Positions 1 through 5,376 of a DNA stretch of 6,782 nucleotides are shown here, piece by piece; position 1 is the first letter of the stretch; every line of letters starts with the position of its first letter. The DNA is from Pseudoselenomonas ruminantium (GTDB lineage: Bacteria; Bacillota; Negativicutes; Selenomonadales; Selenomonadaceae), in assembly GCA_002448495.1 (NCBI GenBank), contig DJYL01000134.1, positions 1 through 6,782 on the forward strand. Direction: 5' to 3'. The translations under genes were made by a program, and so were the position numbers. A model generated the notes under the pieces. That model saw only the letters and a program-made list of their open reading frames with translations, made no database searches and was not told the DNA's origin.

Positions 1-1023
1 GATGGGAGCGGTCAATATTCGTCCACTGTTTTGCAGGTAAAGGGCGATATAGGTGATGATAAGCGGGTGGGCAAGATAGGCAAAATAGGAATGCCTGCCC
101 AAAATATGGAGCAGATAGTTCAACTTTTGTGGGTAGCTTTGCACGGTAAAGATGGCAAAGAAGAACAGGCTCGCGGCGATGGTGTAGAATATGCCCCAAG
201 GGCAAAGCTGATGCGCTGTGTTAATGGCTTCCAGAGCCGTATAGCCATCAAAGTAAATTTTTTCGTAGTAATAGGTCATGAGTCCGCCTAGTGTAAAGAA
301 GAAAAAGCAGGTCAGGCCGTGAAGATGTTTTTTCATAAAGACCATGAATTTATCGCTGTGTACGGAGAGATAACCACCTAACAGGAAAATAAAGAAGTAA
401 TGGAGTACCCAGTAATTAAGCCGATACAGCAAAAAAGGTTTCAGCACGCTGTCCTCCGGCAGACTATAGACATAAATATTAAAGCTGGTGCTGAAGCTTG
501 ACCAATAGTCAAAAGCAATCTGCAGGGCAAGCAGTACGCCAAGTTTCGGAAGGGTCAGTTTGCGTACAATGGCAATCCACAGCGGCATCAGCAGATAGAA
601 CCATAGCAGGATAACCATAAAGTAAAGCTGATATTTGGCATTGCCAAAGAATAAAATGGATAACAGGTGGAGCGGGTCAGGAAAACCCACGCCGTAGAGC
701 AGACCATCATGGAAAAGATAGAACAGCGACCAGGCAAGATAGGGAATCATTACGGTTTTCAAGCGTCGTTTGCTGAACGACCAAAAATCAAAAGGAGCAT
801 GGATATTCAGGTTGTAAAAAAGTCCAAAAGCCGAGATAAAGAAAAAGATGGGGACACTGAACCGGGTAAAGGTTTCCAAGAGGGCCACCAGATGAATGTT
901 AGCGGCAGGATTCATAATGTACTGCGAGCCAATGTGAATGCCAATAACCCCCATCATGGAAATGCCGCGGATGTATTCAATAGCGGCCAGTCTTGGTTTG
1001 CGCGGCTGATTTGCTGTTTGCAT
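1..1023 (-). CDS. Acyltransferase 3 family membrane protein, partial (3' end outside window)
   Basis: Reading the minus strand from the ATG at 1023 gives 341 open codons to the window edge with no stop, so the C-terminal end is missing. The protein is a multi-pass membrane protein: hydrophobic stretches lie near residues 20-32, 55-70, 92-105, 132-153, 204-220, 238-252, 276-294 and 315-331. R19 and H30 form the R-X10-H motif of the acyltransferase-3 (OafA/WecH-like) family, in which the histidine is thought to be catalytic. The late segment around residues 308-322 (LGRHSYFAYLAHPLI) matches the family's usual closing motif. Members O-acetylate or otherwise acylate cell-surface sugars or polymers from the cytoplasmic membrane; the substrate here cannot be told. 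Family length is roughly 330-400 residues, so little is missing. A GAGGTG ribosome site lies 10 nt upstream of the start. It is divergent from the ATPase gene. The family is secure, the substrate unknown. Confidence 0.88.
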   Translation of the reverse strand, partial: MQTANQPRKPRLAAIEYIRGISMMGVIGIHIGSQYIMNPAANIHLVALLETFTRFSVPIFFFISAFGLFYNLNIHAPFDFWSFSKRRLKTVMIPYLAWSLFYLFHDGLLYGVGFPDPLHLLSILFFGNAKYQLYFMVILLWFYLLMPLWIAIVRKLTLPKLGVLLALQIAFDYWSSFSTSFNIYVYSLPEDSVLKPFLLYRLNYWVLHYFFIFLLGGYLSVHSDKFMVFMKKHLHGLTCFFFFTLGGLMTYYYEKIYFDGYTALEAINTAHQLCPWGIFYTIAASLFFFAIFTVQSYPQKLNYLLHILGRHSYFAYLAHPLIITYIALYLQNSGRILTAPI

Positions 1024-1033
1024 AAAGATAAAA

Positions 1034-1039
1034 CACCTC
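1034..1039 (-). promoter_or_regulatory. Ribosome binding site of the acyltransferase gene
   Basis: The plus strand reads CACCTC, which is GAGGTG on the minus strand, 10 nt before the ATG at 1023. It supports that start. No other in-frame start with a ribosome site was found just upstream. Confidence 0.7.
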
Positions 1040-1084
1040 GATAAAAATAATTACTTAACTATGATAACAAAAAACATGCTGTAA

Positions 1085-1093
1085 TGCTATAAC
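1085..1093 (+). promoter_or_regulatory. Possible extended -10 element in the divergent intergenic region
   Basis: TGCTATAAC has a TG-N extension followed by a hexamer with five of six matches to TATAAT, about 85 nt upstream of the ATPase start. No good -35 lies 16-18 nt upstream, so this would depend on the extended -10. On the opposite strand, TATCAT (complement of 1061-1066) could be a -10 for the acyltransferase, also without a clear -35. The rest of 1024-1178 is A-rich and shows no gene. Treat this as a weak candidate. Confidence 0.3.
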
Positions 1094-1165
1094 CTCTTGC
1101 AGAAACAAGAAAGGGAAAATCATATTGGACAGCGAATATATCTAGAAAGGAAGAATACAAGAAAT

Positions 1166-1172
1166 GGAGGGG
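1166..1172 (+). promoter_or_regulatory. Ribosome binding site deciding the GTG start of the ATPase gene
   Basis: GGAGGGG ends 6 nt before the GTG at 1179. This strong, well-spaced site justifies a non-ATG start; the next codons (ACA AAT GAT GAA) continue the conserved reading frame. Confidence 0.8.
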
Positions 1173-1178
1173 TAACGC

Positions 1179-1604
1179 GTGACAAATGATGAAATAAAAG
1201 AACTGACCGTGGAGGCAAAAGTAGAAAATTTACTTCATGTTAATAATTTTGTAGGAGAAATTCTGGAGCCGCTGAATTGCTCGATGAAAACCAGAATGCA
1301 GCTGGAGCTTGCTGTTGAGGAAATTTTTGTCAATATAGCTAACTATGCCTATGAAGGAAGAACCGGTATGGCTGTTATAACAGGCAGTGTTCTGGAAAAC
1401 CCCTTACGCTTAAGACTGGTTTTTATGGACGAAGGAACGCCGTACAATCCTTTGATACGTAAGGACCCAGATCTTGAGCAGAGTATGGAGGAGCGCAGTA
1501 TCGGAGGATTAGGAATTTATCTGGTCAAGAAAAATGTCGAGGAAGTAACTTATTCGTATCAGGATGGGAAAAATGTGCTTACTTTATGCAAGCATATCCA
1601 ATGA
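1179..1604 (+). CDS. RsbW-like ATP-binding protein (GHKL / HATPase_c_2, anti-sigma-factor kinase type)
   Basis: This 141-residue cytoplasmic protein is about the normal length for stand-alone RsbW/SpoIIAB-type ATPases. The N box is at residues 42-57 (LELAVEEIFVNIANYA), with E47/E48 and the Mg-binding N52. The G1 box is D84-E85-G86, and the glycine-rich G2 lid is G109-G110-L111-G112 followed by IYLVKK. Family members bind ATP; many bind a sigma factor and phosphorylate an STAS-domain antagonist. Others regulate different partners, and no antagonist, sigma factor or PP2C phosphatase gene lies in the window, so the partner is unknown. The GTG start follows GGAGGGG. A strong terminator follows immediately, so the gene appears to be transcribed alone, unlike the rsbV-rsbW-sigB type of operon. 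The family is confident; an anti-sigma role is inferred. Confidence 0.85.
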   Translation: MTNDEIKELTVEAKVENLLHVNNFVGEILEPLNCSMKTRMQLELAVEEIFVNIANYAYEGRTGMAVITGSVLENPLRLRLVFMDEGTPYNPLIRKDPDLEQSMEERSIGGLGIYLVKKNVEEVTYSYQDGKNVLTLCKHIQ

Positions 1605-1607
1605 GAT

Positions 1608-1636
1608 AAGACCTTGCCTCCGGCAAGGTCTTTCTT
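1608..1636 (+). terminator. Intrinsic terminator of the ATPase gene
   Basis: AAGACCTTGCC (1608-1618) pairs perfectly over 11 bp with GGCAAGGTCTT (1622-1632) around a 3-nt TCC loop. The T-rich tail TTTCTT overlaps the end of the stem. It begins 4 nt after the TGA stop codon at 1602-1604. Confidence 0.88.
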
Positions 1637-1643
1637 GTATAAT
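1614..1643 (+). promoter_or_regulatory. Promoter of the anchored-protein gene, overlapping the upstream terminator
   Basis: A perfect TATAAT lies at 1638-1643. The best -35 is TTGCCT at 1614-1619 (four of six matches to TTGACA) with an 18-nt spacer. The -35 falls inside the terminator hairpin and the -10 directly follows its T tail. Transcription would start near 1650, leaving a leader of about 25 nt that holds the ribosome site GGAGGT at 1665-1670. The -10 is strong and the -35 is only fair. Confidence 0.6.
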
Positions 1644-1675
1644 GATATGCGTAACCATTTACGCGGAGGTGTATC

Positions 1676-2155
1676 ATGCAGAAGCGCAGAATTATCATTG
1701 GCGGGATTATCGGCCTGGCTTTGGCCGGAGGAGGTGTGTTTTGGCTTAACGCATCTTCAAATGTTCCTGCTCAGCAGCAGATAACAGAAACCACGGTGGC
1801 TACCCGGGCGGAAAATGTACCCGGCCCCGATAAACTTTCACAGTCGCAGCAGGTACAAAGACAACAGGAAAAGCCATCGGTCAAGCCCATAAAAGATGTT
1901 TTTGTCTACAGTATGGAGGGGGAAAAGGTCTTTATCGTGGCTGGTTCGGTGACGGTTGACAAGAAAAATCATCAGTGGCAGGCGCAAATAAAAAACGTCA
2001 ATCTTAAGGGAGAAGCACAGCCTGTTCAAGCGGTGAAATTCAAGCAGGAAGGCAGTAAAATCCTTACCTGCAATTCGTCCGGCAAATGGCGTGATATAGA
2101 TGAGATGGACAGAACCCTTTTTAACAAGGTCGTGGATATTTCCGGGACTTATTGA
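1676..2155 (+). CDS. Hypothetical membrane-anchored extracytoplasmic protein
   Basis: I do not recognise the family of this 159-residue protein. The N-terminus is a classic signal peptide or signal anchor: positive residues K3, R4 and R5, then a hydrophobic glycine-rich segment at about 6-25. No lipobox cysteine follows, so it is either a membrane anchor or a cleaved secreted protein. Residues 30-72 form a polar, Gln/Ser/Thr-rich linker that looks unstructured. Residues 73-159 look like a small, mostly beta domain with alternating hydrophobic residues (for example VFVYSMEGEKVFIVA) and a single cysteine at C132. The ATG follows GGAGGT by 5 nt. The gene has its own likely promoter, and the tRNA promoter begins about 40 nt after its stop. 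No clear terminator of its own is visible. That it is a real gene is well supported by the signal sequence, promoter and ribosome site; its function is unknown. Confidence 0.75.
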   Translation: MQKRRIIIGGIIGLALAGGGVFWLNASSNVPAQQQITETTVATRAENVPGPDKLSQSQQVQRQQEKPSVKPIKDVFVYSMEGEKVFIVAGSVTVDKKNHQWQAQIKNVNLKGEAQPVQAVKFKQEGSKILTCNSSGKWRDIDEMDRTLFNKVVDISGTY

Positions 2156-2196
2156 ATAAATGGATAAAGTTTTTTTGAAAAATTGTATTTTTAGTG

Positions 2197-2225
2197 TTGA
2201 CAAGCTCATTGTATATCCGTATAAT
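2197..2225 (+). promoter_or_regulatory. Perfect-consensus sigma-A-type promoter of the tRNA operon
   Basis: TTGACA at 2197-2202 and TATAAT at 2220-2225 both match consensus at six of six positions with the ideal 17-nt spacer. The region just upstream (about 2156-2196) is very A/T-rich with T and A tracts, like an UP element. Transcription should start near 2231-2233, about 32 nt before tRNA-Asp. This is what a heavily expressed stable-RNA operon would need. Confidence 0.92.
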
Positions 2226-2232
2226 AATACAT

Positions 2233-2251
2233 GTCGCTGAAACACAGCGGC
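2233..2251 (+). other. Hairpin at the 5' end of the tRNA precursor transcript
   Basis: CGCTG (2235-2239) pairs with CAGCG (2245-2249) around an AAACA loop. A U-G and a G-C pair can extend it to about 7 bp. It sits at or next to the predicted transcription start, upstream of tRNA-Asp. A role in stabilising the precursor or guiding 5' processing is conceivable but inferred. Confidence 0.4.
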
Positions 2252-2264
2252 CATAATTAAAGAC

Positions 2265-2341
2265 GGCCCGGTAGTTTAGTTGGTTAGAATGCCGCCCTGT
2301 CACGGCGGAGGTCAGGGGTTCAAGTCCCCTTCGGGTCGCCA
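2265..2341 (+). tRNA. tRNA-Asp (anticodon GTC)
   Basis: This 77-nt cloverleaf has acceptor GGCCCGG pairing with TCGGGTC through two G-U wobbles. The anticodon stem CCGCC/GGCGG carries GTC at 2299-2301, and the T arm is AGGGG-TTCAAGT-CCCCT. The discriminator is G73, as expected for Asp, and CCA is encoded. It is first in the five-tRNA operon and only 3 nt from the next tRNA, so processing must be precise. Confidence 0.97.
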
Positions 2342-2344
2342 CTT

Positions 2345-2420
2345 GCGGAAATAGCTCAGTTGGTAGAGCATCACCTTGCCAAGGTGGGGGTCGCGAGTTC
2401 GAGTCTCGTTTTCCGCTCCA
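2345..2420 (+). tRNA. tRNA-Gly (anticodon GCC), copy 1
   Basis: This 76-nt cloverleaf has acceptor GCGGAAA pairing with TTTCCGC. The anticodon loop TTGCCAA carries GCC at 2378-2380. The T loop is TTCGAGT, the discriminator is T and CCA is encoded. It reads GGC and GGT codons. It is identical to the copy at 2511-2586. Confidence 0.97.
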
Positions 2421-2426
2421 TATTAT

Positions 2427-2500
<74 letters not shown>

Positions 2501-2510
2501 ATTTCATCAT

Positions 2511-2586
2511 GCGGAAATAGCTCAGTTGGTAGAGCATCACCTTGCCAAGGTGGGGGTCGCGAGTTCGAGTCTCGTTTTCCGCTCCA
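2511..2586 (+). tRNA. tRNA-Gly (anticodon GCC), copy 2
   Basis: This is base-for-base the same 76-nt tRNA as copy 1, with the anticodon at 2544-2546. It follows the first tRNA-Cys by 10 nt (2501-2510). Confidence 0.97.
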
Positions 2587-2593
2587 TTTTTAT

Positions 2594-2667
<74 letters not shown>

Positions 2668-2677
2668 GATGAATTTT

Positions 2678-2710
2678 AGCCTTCTCCTGCTGATGGGAGA
2701 AGGCTTTTCT
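2678..2710 (+). terminator. Intrinsic terminator of the tRNA operon
   Basis: AGCCTTCTCC (2678-2687) pairs over 10 bp with GGAGAAGGCT (2696-2705) around an 8-nt loop. A TTTTCT tract follows at 2705-2710. It lies directly after the last tRNA and just before the promoter of the next operon. Confidence 0.88.
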
Positions 2711-2713
2711 GTA

Positions 2714-2742
2714 TTGAAAGTGGTTTGGGTTTATAGTAAAAT
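2714..2742 (+). promoter_or_regulatory. Promoter of the Nudix-M50-scpA-scpB-U32 operon
   Basis: TTGAAA at 2714-2719 (five of six) and TAAAAT at 2737-2742 (five of six) are separated by exactly 17 nt. The expected start is near 2749, giving a leader of under 30 nt that contains the ribosome site GGGGAGG (2762-2768), 8 nt before the Nudix ATG. No other convincing promoter was seen downstream in the operon. Confidence 0.78.
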
Positions 2743-2776
2743 ATAAAATATGTGATTTAACGGGGAGGCTGTAATA

Positions 2777-3343
2777 ATGGAATTGCAGGACAAAGATTTA
2801 ATTGAAGAAAAAGTAGGCAGTGAAGATATTTTTGACGGAACCCTGTTGCATGTAAAACGGGACACGGTAAAGTTGCCCAATGGCGGGCAGGCTACACGGG
2901 AGTGGATAAAGCATCCCGGTGCTTCGGCAGTGATTCCTCTGCTCGATGATGGGCAAGTTATTCTGGTCAAGCAGTACCGTTATCCGATTGGCCGCATCAC
3001 ATTGGAGATTCCCGCCGGCAAACTGGATGCTCCGGATGAAGACCCGCTGCTTTGCGCAACCCGGGAGCTTTCCGAGGAAACGGGCTACAATGCGGAAAAG
3101 ATCACGAAACTAACCACGGTGGCTACAACAGTAGGTTTTTCCAATGAATACATTCACATCTATGCGGCAACGGGGCTTACGGCAGGCAAACAGCACACGG
3201 ATGAAGATGAATTCATCAATGTGGTGAAGATGCCTTTATCCAAGGCCGTGGAACTGGTGCTCAAGGGCGAAATCTATGATGCTAAGTCGGTGGCGGCGAT
3301 TCTGATGCTGGAACGCAGCCAGAAGGAGAATGTAAATGTTTGA
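2777..3343 (+). CDS. nudF: Nudix hydrolase, ADP-ribose pyrophosphatase type
   Basis: This 188-residue cytoplasmic protein has the length of Bacillus-type ADP-ribose pyrophosphatases. The Nudix box spans G81 to G103, with R96-E97-L98-S99-E100-E101 as the metal-binding core. It has six rather than five residues between the first glycine and the first glutamate (E88). The box is preceded by EIPA, and VILVKQYRYP (61-70) and TVGFSNEYIHIYAA (118-131) are typical of the ADP-ribose subgroup. The family hydrolyses ADP-ribose to AMP and ribose-5-phosphate with Mg2+, clearing a reactive NAD breakdown product. The N-terminal region (about 1-50) probably serves dimerisation, as in that group. It opens the operon behind its own promoter and overlaps the M50 gene by 8 nt. 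The substrate is inferred from family resemblance. Confidence 0.9.
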   Translation: MELQDKDLIEEKVGSEDIFDGTLLHVKRDTVKLPNGGQATREWIKHPGASAVIPLLDDGQVILVKQYRYPIGRITLEIPAGKLDAPDEDPLLCATRELSEETGYNAEKITKLTTVATTVGFSNEYIHIYAATGLTAGKQHTDEDEFINVVKMPLSKAVELVLKGEIYDAKSVAAILMLERSQKENVNV

Positions 3344-3962
3344 TTTTAATCTGATGCATATTGTCGCGGGGCTTCCGGGGCTCTTGATTGCGATGGTCAT
3401 TCATGAATATGCCCATGCGCAGGTAGCCGTATGGCTGGGGGATTTTACGCCCCGTCTGATGGGCAGACTTACGCTCAATCCTAAGGCGCATGTTGACCCC
3501 ATCGGCATGCTGATGCTGTTTCTGGTACATTTTGGCTGGGCTAAGCCCGTAATGATTAATCCCCGAAATTTTAAGAATCCTAAACGGGATGATATTCTGG
3601 TTTCTTTGGCAGGCCCGGCAGCAAACTTTATTACCGCCTTTCTGGCTCTGCTGGCACTGCTTATCTACAGCCGTATTGGCGGGGATATGACGGCTGGTGT
3701 GTATCTGGTGTTCCAGATGATTATTGAGTATAATATCGGTTTTGGTATCTTTAACCTGATTCCTCTGCCGCCGCTTGATGGTTCACATGTACTCATGCAG
3801 CTCCTGCCGCGCGATATGGCGTACAAACTGGCAGGTTTGGAGCGTTACAGCTTTCTGATTCTGATTGTCCTGCTCATGACGCCGGTACTCAGCATGATTC
3901 TGATTCCCTGCCGTGCGCTGATTTGGCATATCTTCAGTCTGCTTTTAAGCCCTTTTTTCTAA
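3336..3962 (+). CDS. Site-2 protease family (M50) intramembrane zinc metalloprotease
   Basis: This 208-residue polytopic membrane protein carries the HEXXH zinc motif in its first helix (H23-E24-Y25-A26-H27). It also has GWAKPV at 67-72, LAGPAANF at 91-98 and the second conserved motif NLIPLPPLDG at 140-149, whose D148 is the third zinc ligand. Membrane segments lie near 8-30, 54-66, 88-112, 122-145 and 172-205. It is the short YwhC-like form without a PDZ domain, whose natural substrates are mostly unknown; the family cleaves within or next to membrane helices. The ATG at 3336 overlaps the Nudix stop by 8 nt and has AAGGAG at 3323-3328. Its stop codon abuts the scpA start, implying coupled expression with the segregation genes. 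Confidence 0.92.
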   Translation: MFDFNLMHIVAGLPGLLIAMVIHEYAHAQVAVWLGDFTPRLMGRLTLNPKAHVDPIGMLMLFLVHFGWAKPVMINPRNFKNPKRDDILVSLAGPAANFITAFLALLALLIYSRIGGDMTAGVYLVFQMIIEYNIGFGIFNLIPLPPLDGSHVLMQLLPRDMAYKLAGLERYSFLILIVLLMTPVLSMILIPCRALIWHIFSLLLSPFF

Positions 3963-4688
3963 ATGGAAGATTATAAAATTAAAATAGATGCCTTTGAAGG
4001 GCCGATGGACCTTCTGATGCATCTGATTGAAAAGAACAAGATTGATATTTATGATATCCCCATTGCGGAGCTTACGCGGCAATATCTGGATTATCTGGAC
4101 AAGTTCCGGGAATTCAATATCGAGATTGCCAGCTCCTTTCTGGTGATGGCGGCCACGCTTTTGCAGATCAAGTCCCGCATGATGCTGCCAAAAGCCCCGA
4201 AAGAAGAAGGTGCACCGGAGGAAGACCCCAGATTGGAACTGGTACAGCGGATTTTGGAATACCGCAAGTTTAAGCAGGTGAGTCAGGTCTTAGGCGATAT
4301 GGCCGGCGTACAGGAACGCTTTGTAGCCAGAGAGCCGATGGAACTGCCGATTCATCATCTGCCGCCGGGCAACCTGTCACTAAGGCAGTTAGTGGAGGCT
4401 TTTCATACCGTGCTGACGGTGAAGGAGGAACTGTCCATTCCGAAAGCGTTGGTGGAACCGGAGGAATACAGCATCAAGGACAAGATGGAGAATATCATTC
4501 TGCTTTTGGGACGTAGCCGGGGGAAACTGCTCTTTTCCGAGGCGTTTCGTTCGGGTACCCGCAGCGAGCTGATTGTTACTTTTTTGGCGCTGTTGGAACT
4601 GATGAAGCTGCGGACTGTTACCGTGAAACAACAGCGTTCCTTTGCAGAAATTTATATCTGTGTCCGGGAGGAGGAAGTTCATGCCTGA
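3963..4688 (+). CDS. scpA: Segregation and condensation protein A (kleisin ScpA)
   Basis: ScpA is the kleisin subunit that bridges the heads of the Smc dimer and binds ScpB, forming the bacterial condensin that compacts and segregates the nascent chromosome. At 241 residues it is near the usual 240-260. The N-terminal family signature is at 11-34 (FEGPMDLLMHLIEKN, then DIYDIPIAEL). ASSFLVMAATLLQIKSRMM follows at 56-74, then a charged linker at about 77-92 and a C-terminal winged-helix region at about 165-235 that contacts an Smc head in known structures. The ATG directly follows the M50 stop (TAA then ATG), and no Shine-Dalgarno sequence is visible in the pyrimidine-rich upstream bases. Translation therefore probably depends on ribosomes finishing the M50 gene. 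It overlaps scpB by 8 nt. Confidence 0.97.
   Translation: MEDYKIKIDAFEGPMDLLMHLIEKNKIDIYDIPIAELTRQYLDYLDKFREFNIEIASSFLVMAATLLQIKSRMMLPKAPKEEGAPEEDPRLELVQRILEYRKFKQVSQVLGDMAGVQERFVAREPMELPIHHLPPGNLSLRQLVEAFHTVLTVKEELSIPKALVEPEEYSIKDKMENIILLLGRSRGKLLFSEAFRSGTRSELIVTFLALLELMKLRTVTVKQQRSFAEIYICVREEEVHA
4669..4674 (+). promoter_or_regulatory. Ribosome binding site deciding the scpB start
   Basis: A perfect AGGAGG lies inside the end of scpA, 6 nt before the ATG at 4681. It favours that start over the in-frame ATG at 4642, which has no comparable site and would lengthen the overlap with scpA to 47 nt. Confidence 0.85.
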
Positions 4689-5325
4689 GAAAAAGCGGGC
4701 AGAAATAGCGGATACGGGGCTGGTGGAAGCGGTGCTGTTTGCGGCAGGCAATCCCATGACCGTGAAGGAAATAGCGCATATCATTGAGCTGGATGTATTG
4801 GGCACGCAAAATATCATTACCCGCCTGCAGCAGGAACTGGACGAGCGCAAAAGCGGGCTGACTCTGCGTCAGGTAGCTGGCGGCTATCAGCTAGCTACCC
4901 GGCCGGAGGCTTTCGCGACTATTGAACGGTTAAGCCAGGTCGTGGACAGGAAGATTTCTGCACCAACGATGGAGACCCTGTCCATTATCGCCTTTAAGCA
5001 GCCCATTACCAAGGCGGAGATTGAACATATCCGTGGTGTACGCATTGAGCGTGCCTTGCAAAAACTATTGGAATTGGAACTCATTGCTGAAGTGGGACGC
5101 AAGCCGGTTTTGGGTCGTCCGATACTCTATGGTACAACGGAGACCTTCCTGCGATGTTTTGGCATTAACACGTTGGAAGATTTGCCGGAACTGCCCACTA
5201 CGGAAGAAGCTGTAGCAGGGCTGGACAATGAACAACTGGAACTTTTCCAGGAAGTACAGCATTTGCAGGAAGCCGGGGAATTACCGGGGAATGAAGAACC
5301 TGCAGCCGATGATGCGAAAGATTGA
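4681..5325 (+). CDS. scpB: Segregation and condensation protein B (ScpB)
   Basis: ScpB dimerises and binds the middle of ScpA, asymmetrically clamping the kleisin in the Smc-ScpAB complex. From the ATG at 4681 it is 214 residues, slightly longer than the common 180-200 because of an acidic Glu/Asp-rich tail after about residue 165. Two winged-helix domains are visible. The first is at about 12-76 (LVEAVLFAAGNPMTVKEIA, then SGLTLRQVAGGYQLATRPE). The second is at about 95-158, with the conserved ETLSIIAFKQPITKAEIEHI, RGV and GRPILYGTTETFL. Coupling to scpA through an 8-nt overlap and a strong AGGAGG fits the need for matched amounts. The tail is probably disordered and varies between species. 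Confidence 0.97.
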   Translation: MPEKKRAEIADTGLVEAVLFAAGNPMTVKEIAHIIELDVLGTQNIITRLQQELDERKSGLTLRQVAGGYQLATRPEAFATIERLSQVVDRKISAPTMETLSIIAFKQPITKAEIEHIRGVRIERALQKLLELELIAEVGRKPVLGRPILYGTTETFLRCFGINTLEDLPELPTTEEAVAGLDNEQLELFQEVQHLQEAGELPGNEEPAADDAKD

Positions 5326-5361
5326 ACCTTCTGGGAAGTTGAAGATATCAGGACAATAGAT

Positions 5362-5366
5362 GGAGG
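5362..5366 (+). promoter_or_regulatory. Ribosome binding site deciding the TTG start of the U32 gene
   Basis: GGAGG ends 10 nt before the TTG at 5377. The two nearby ATG triplets (5360 and 5369) are out of frame, and the open frame upstream back to the scpB stop contains no ATG or GTG. The TTG is also where family similarity begins. Confidence 0.6.
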
Positions 5367-5376
5367 AAATGGAAAA

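Noticed and set aside
31..1044. Plus-strand open frames of 86 and 125 codons at 31-291 and 667-1044
   Set aside because: They lie antisense to the acyltransferase, have no good ribosome sites, and encode low-complexity charged sequences without domain features. The minus-strand frame is continuous and clearly a known family.
1076..1088. ATGCT direct repeats in the divergent intergenic region as an operator
   Set aside because: Two 5-nt repeats 8 nt apart are too short to stand out from chance and have no symmetry or recognisable regulator motif.
2160..2191. T-rich run after the anchored-protein gene as a terminator
   Set aside because: No stable GC-containing stem precedes the T tracts. They are better explained as the A/T-rich upstream element of the tRNA promoter.
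4642..4680. Earlier in-frame ATG for scpB at 4642
   Set aside because: It lacks a ribosome site, adds 13 residues not typical of ScpB and overlaps scpA by 47 nt. The ATG at 4681 has AGGAGG at ideal spacing.
5323..5325. TGA between scpB and U32 as a read-through or recoding site
   Set aside because: The frames match by a one-in-three chance, the intervening 17 codons show no conserved protein character, and a ribosome site and start codon exist for U32. No selenocysteine-type hairpin was evident.
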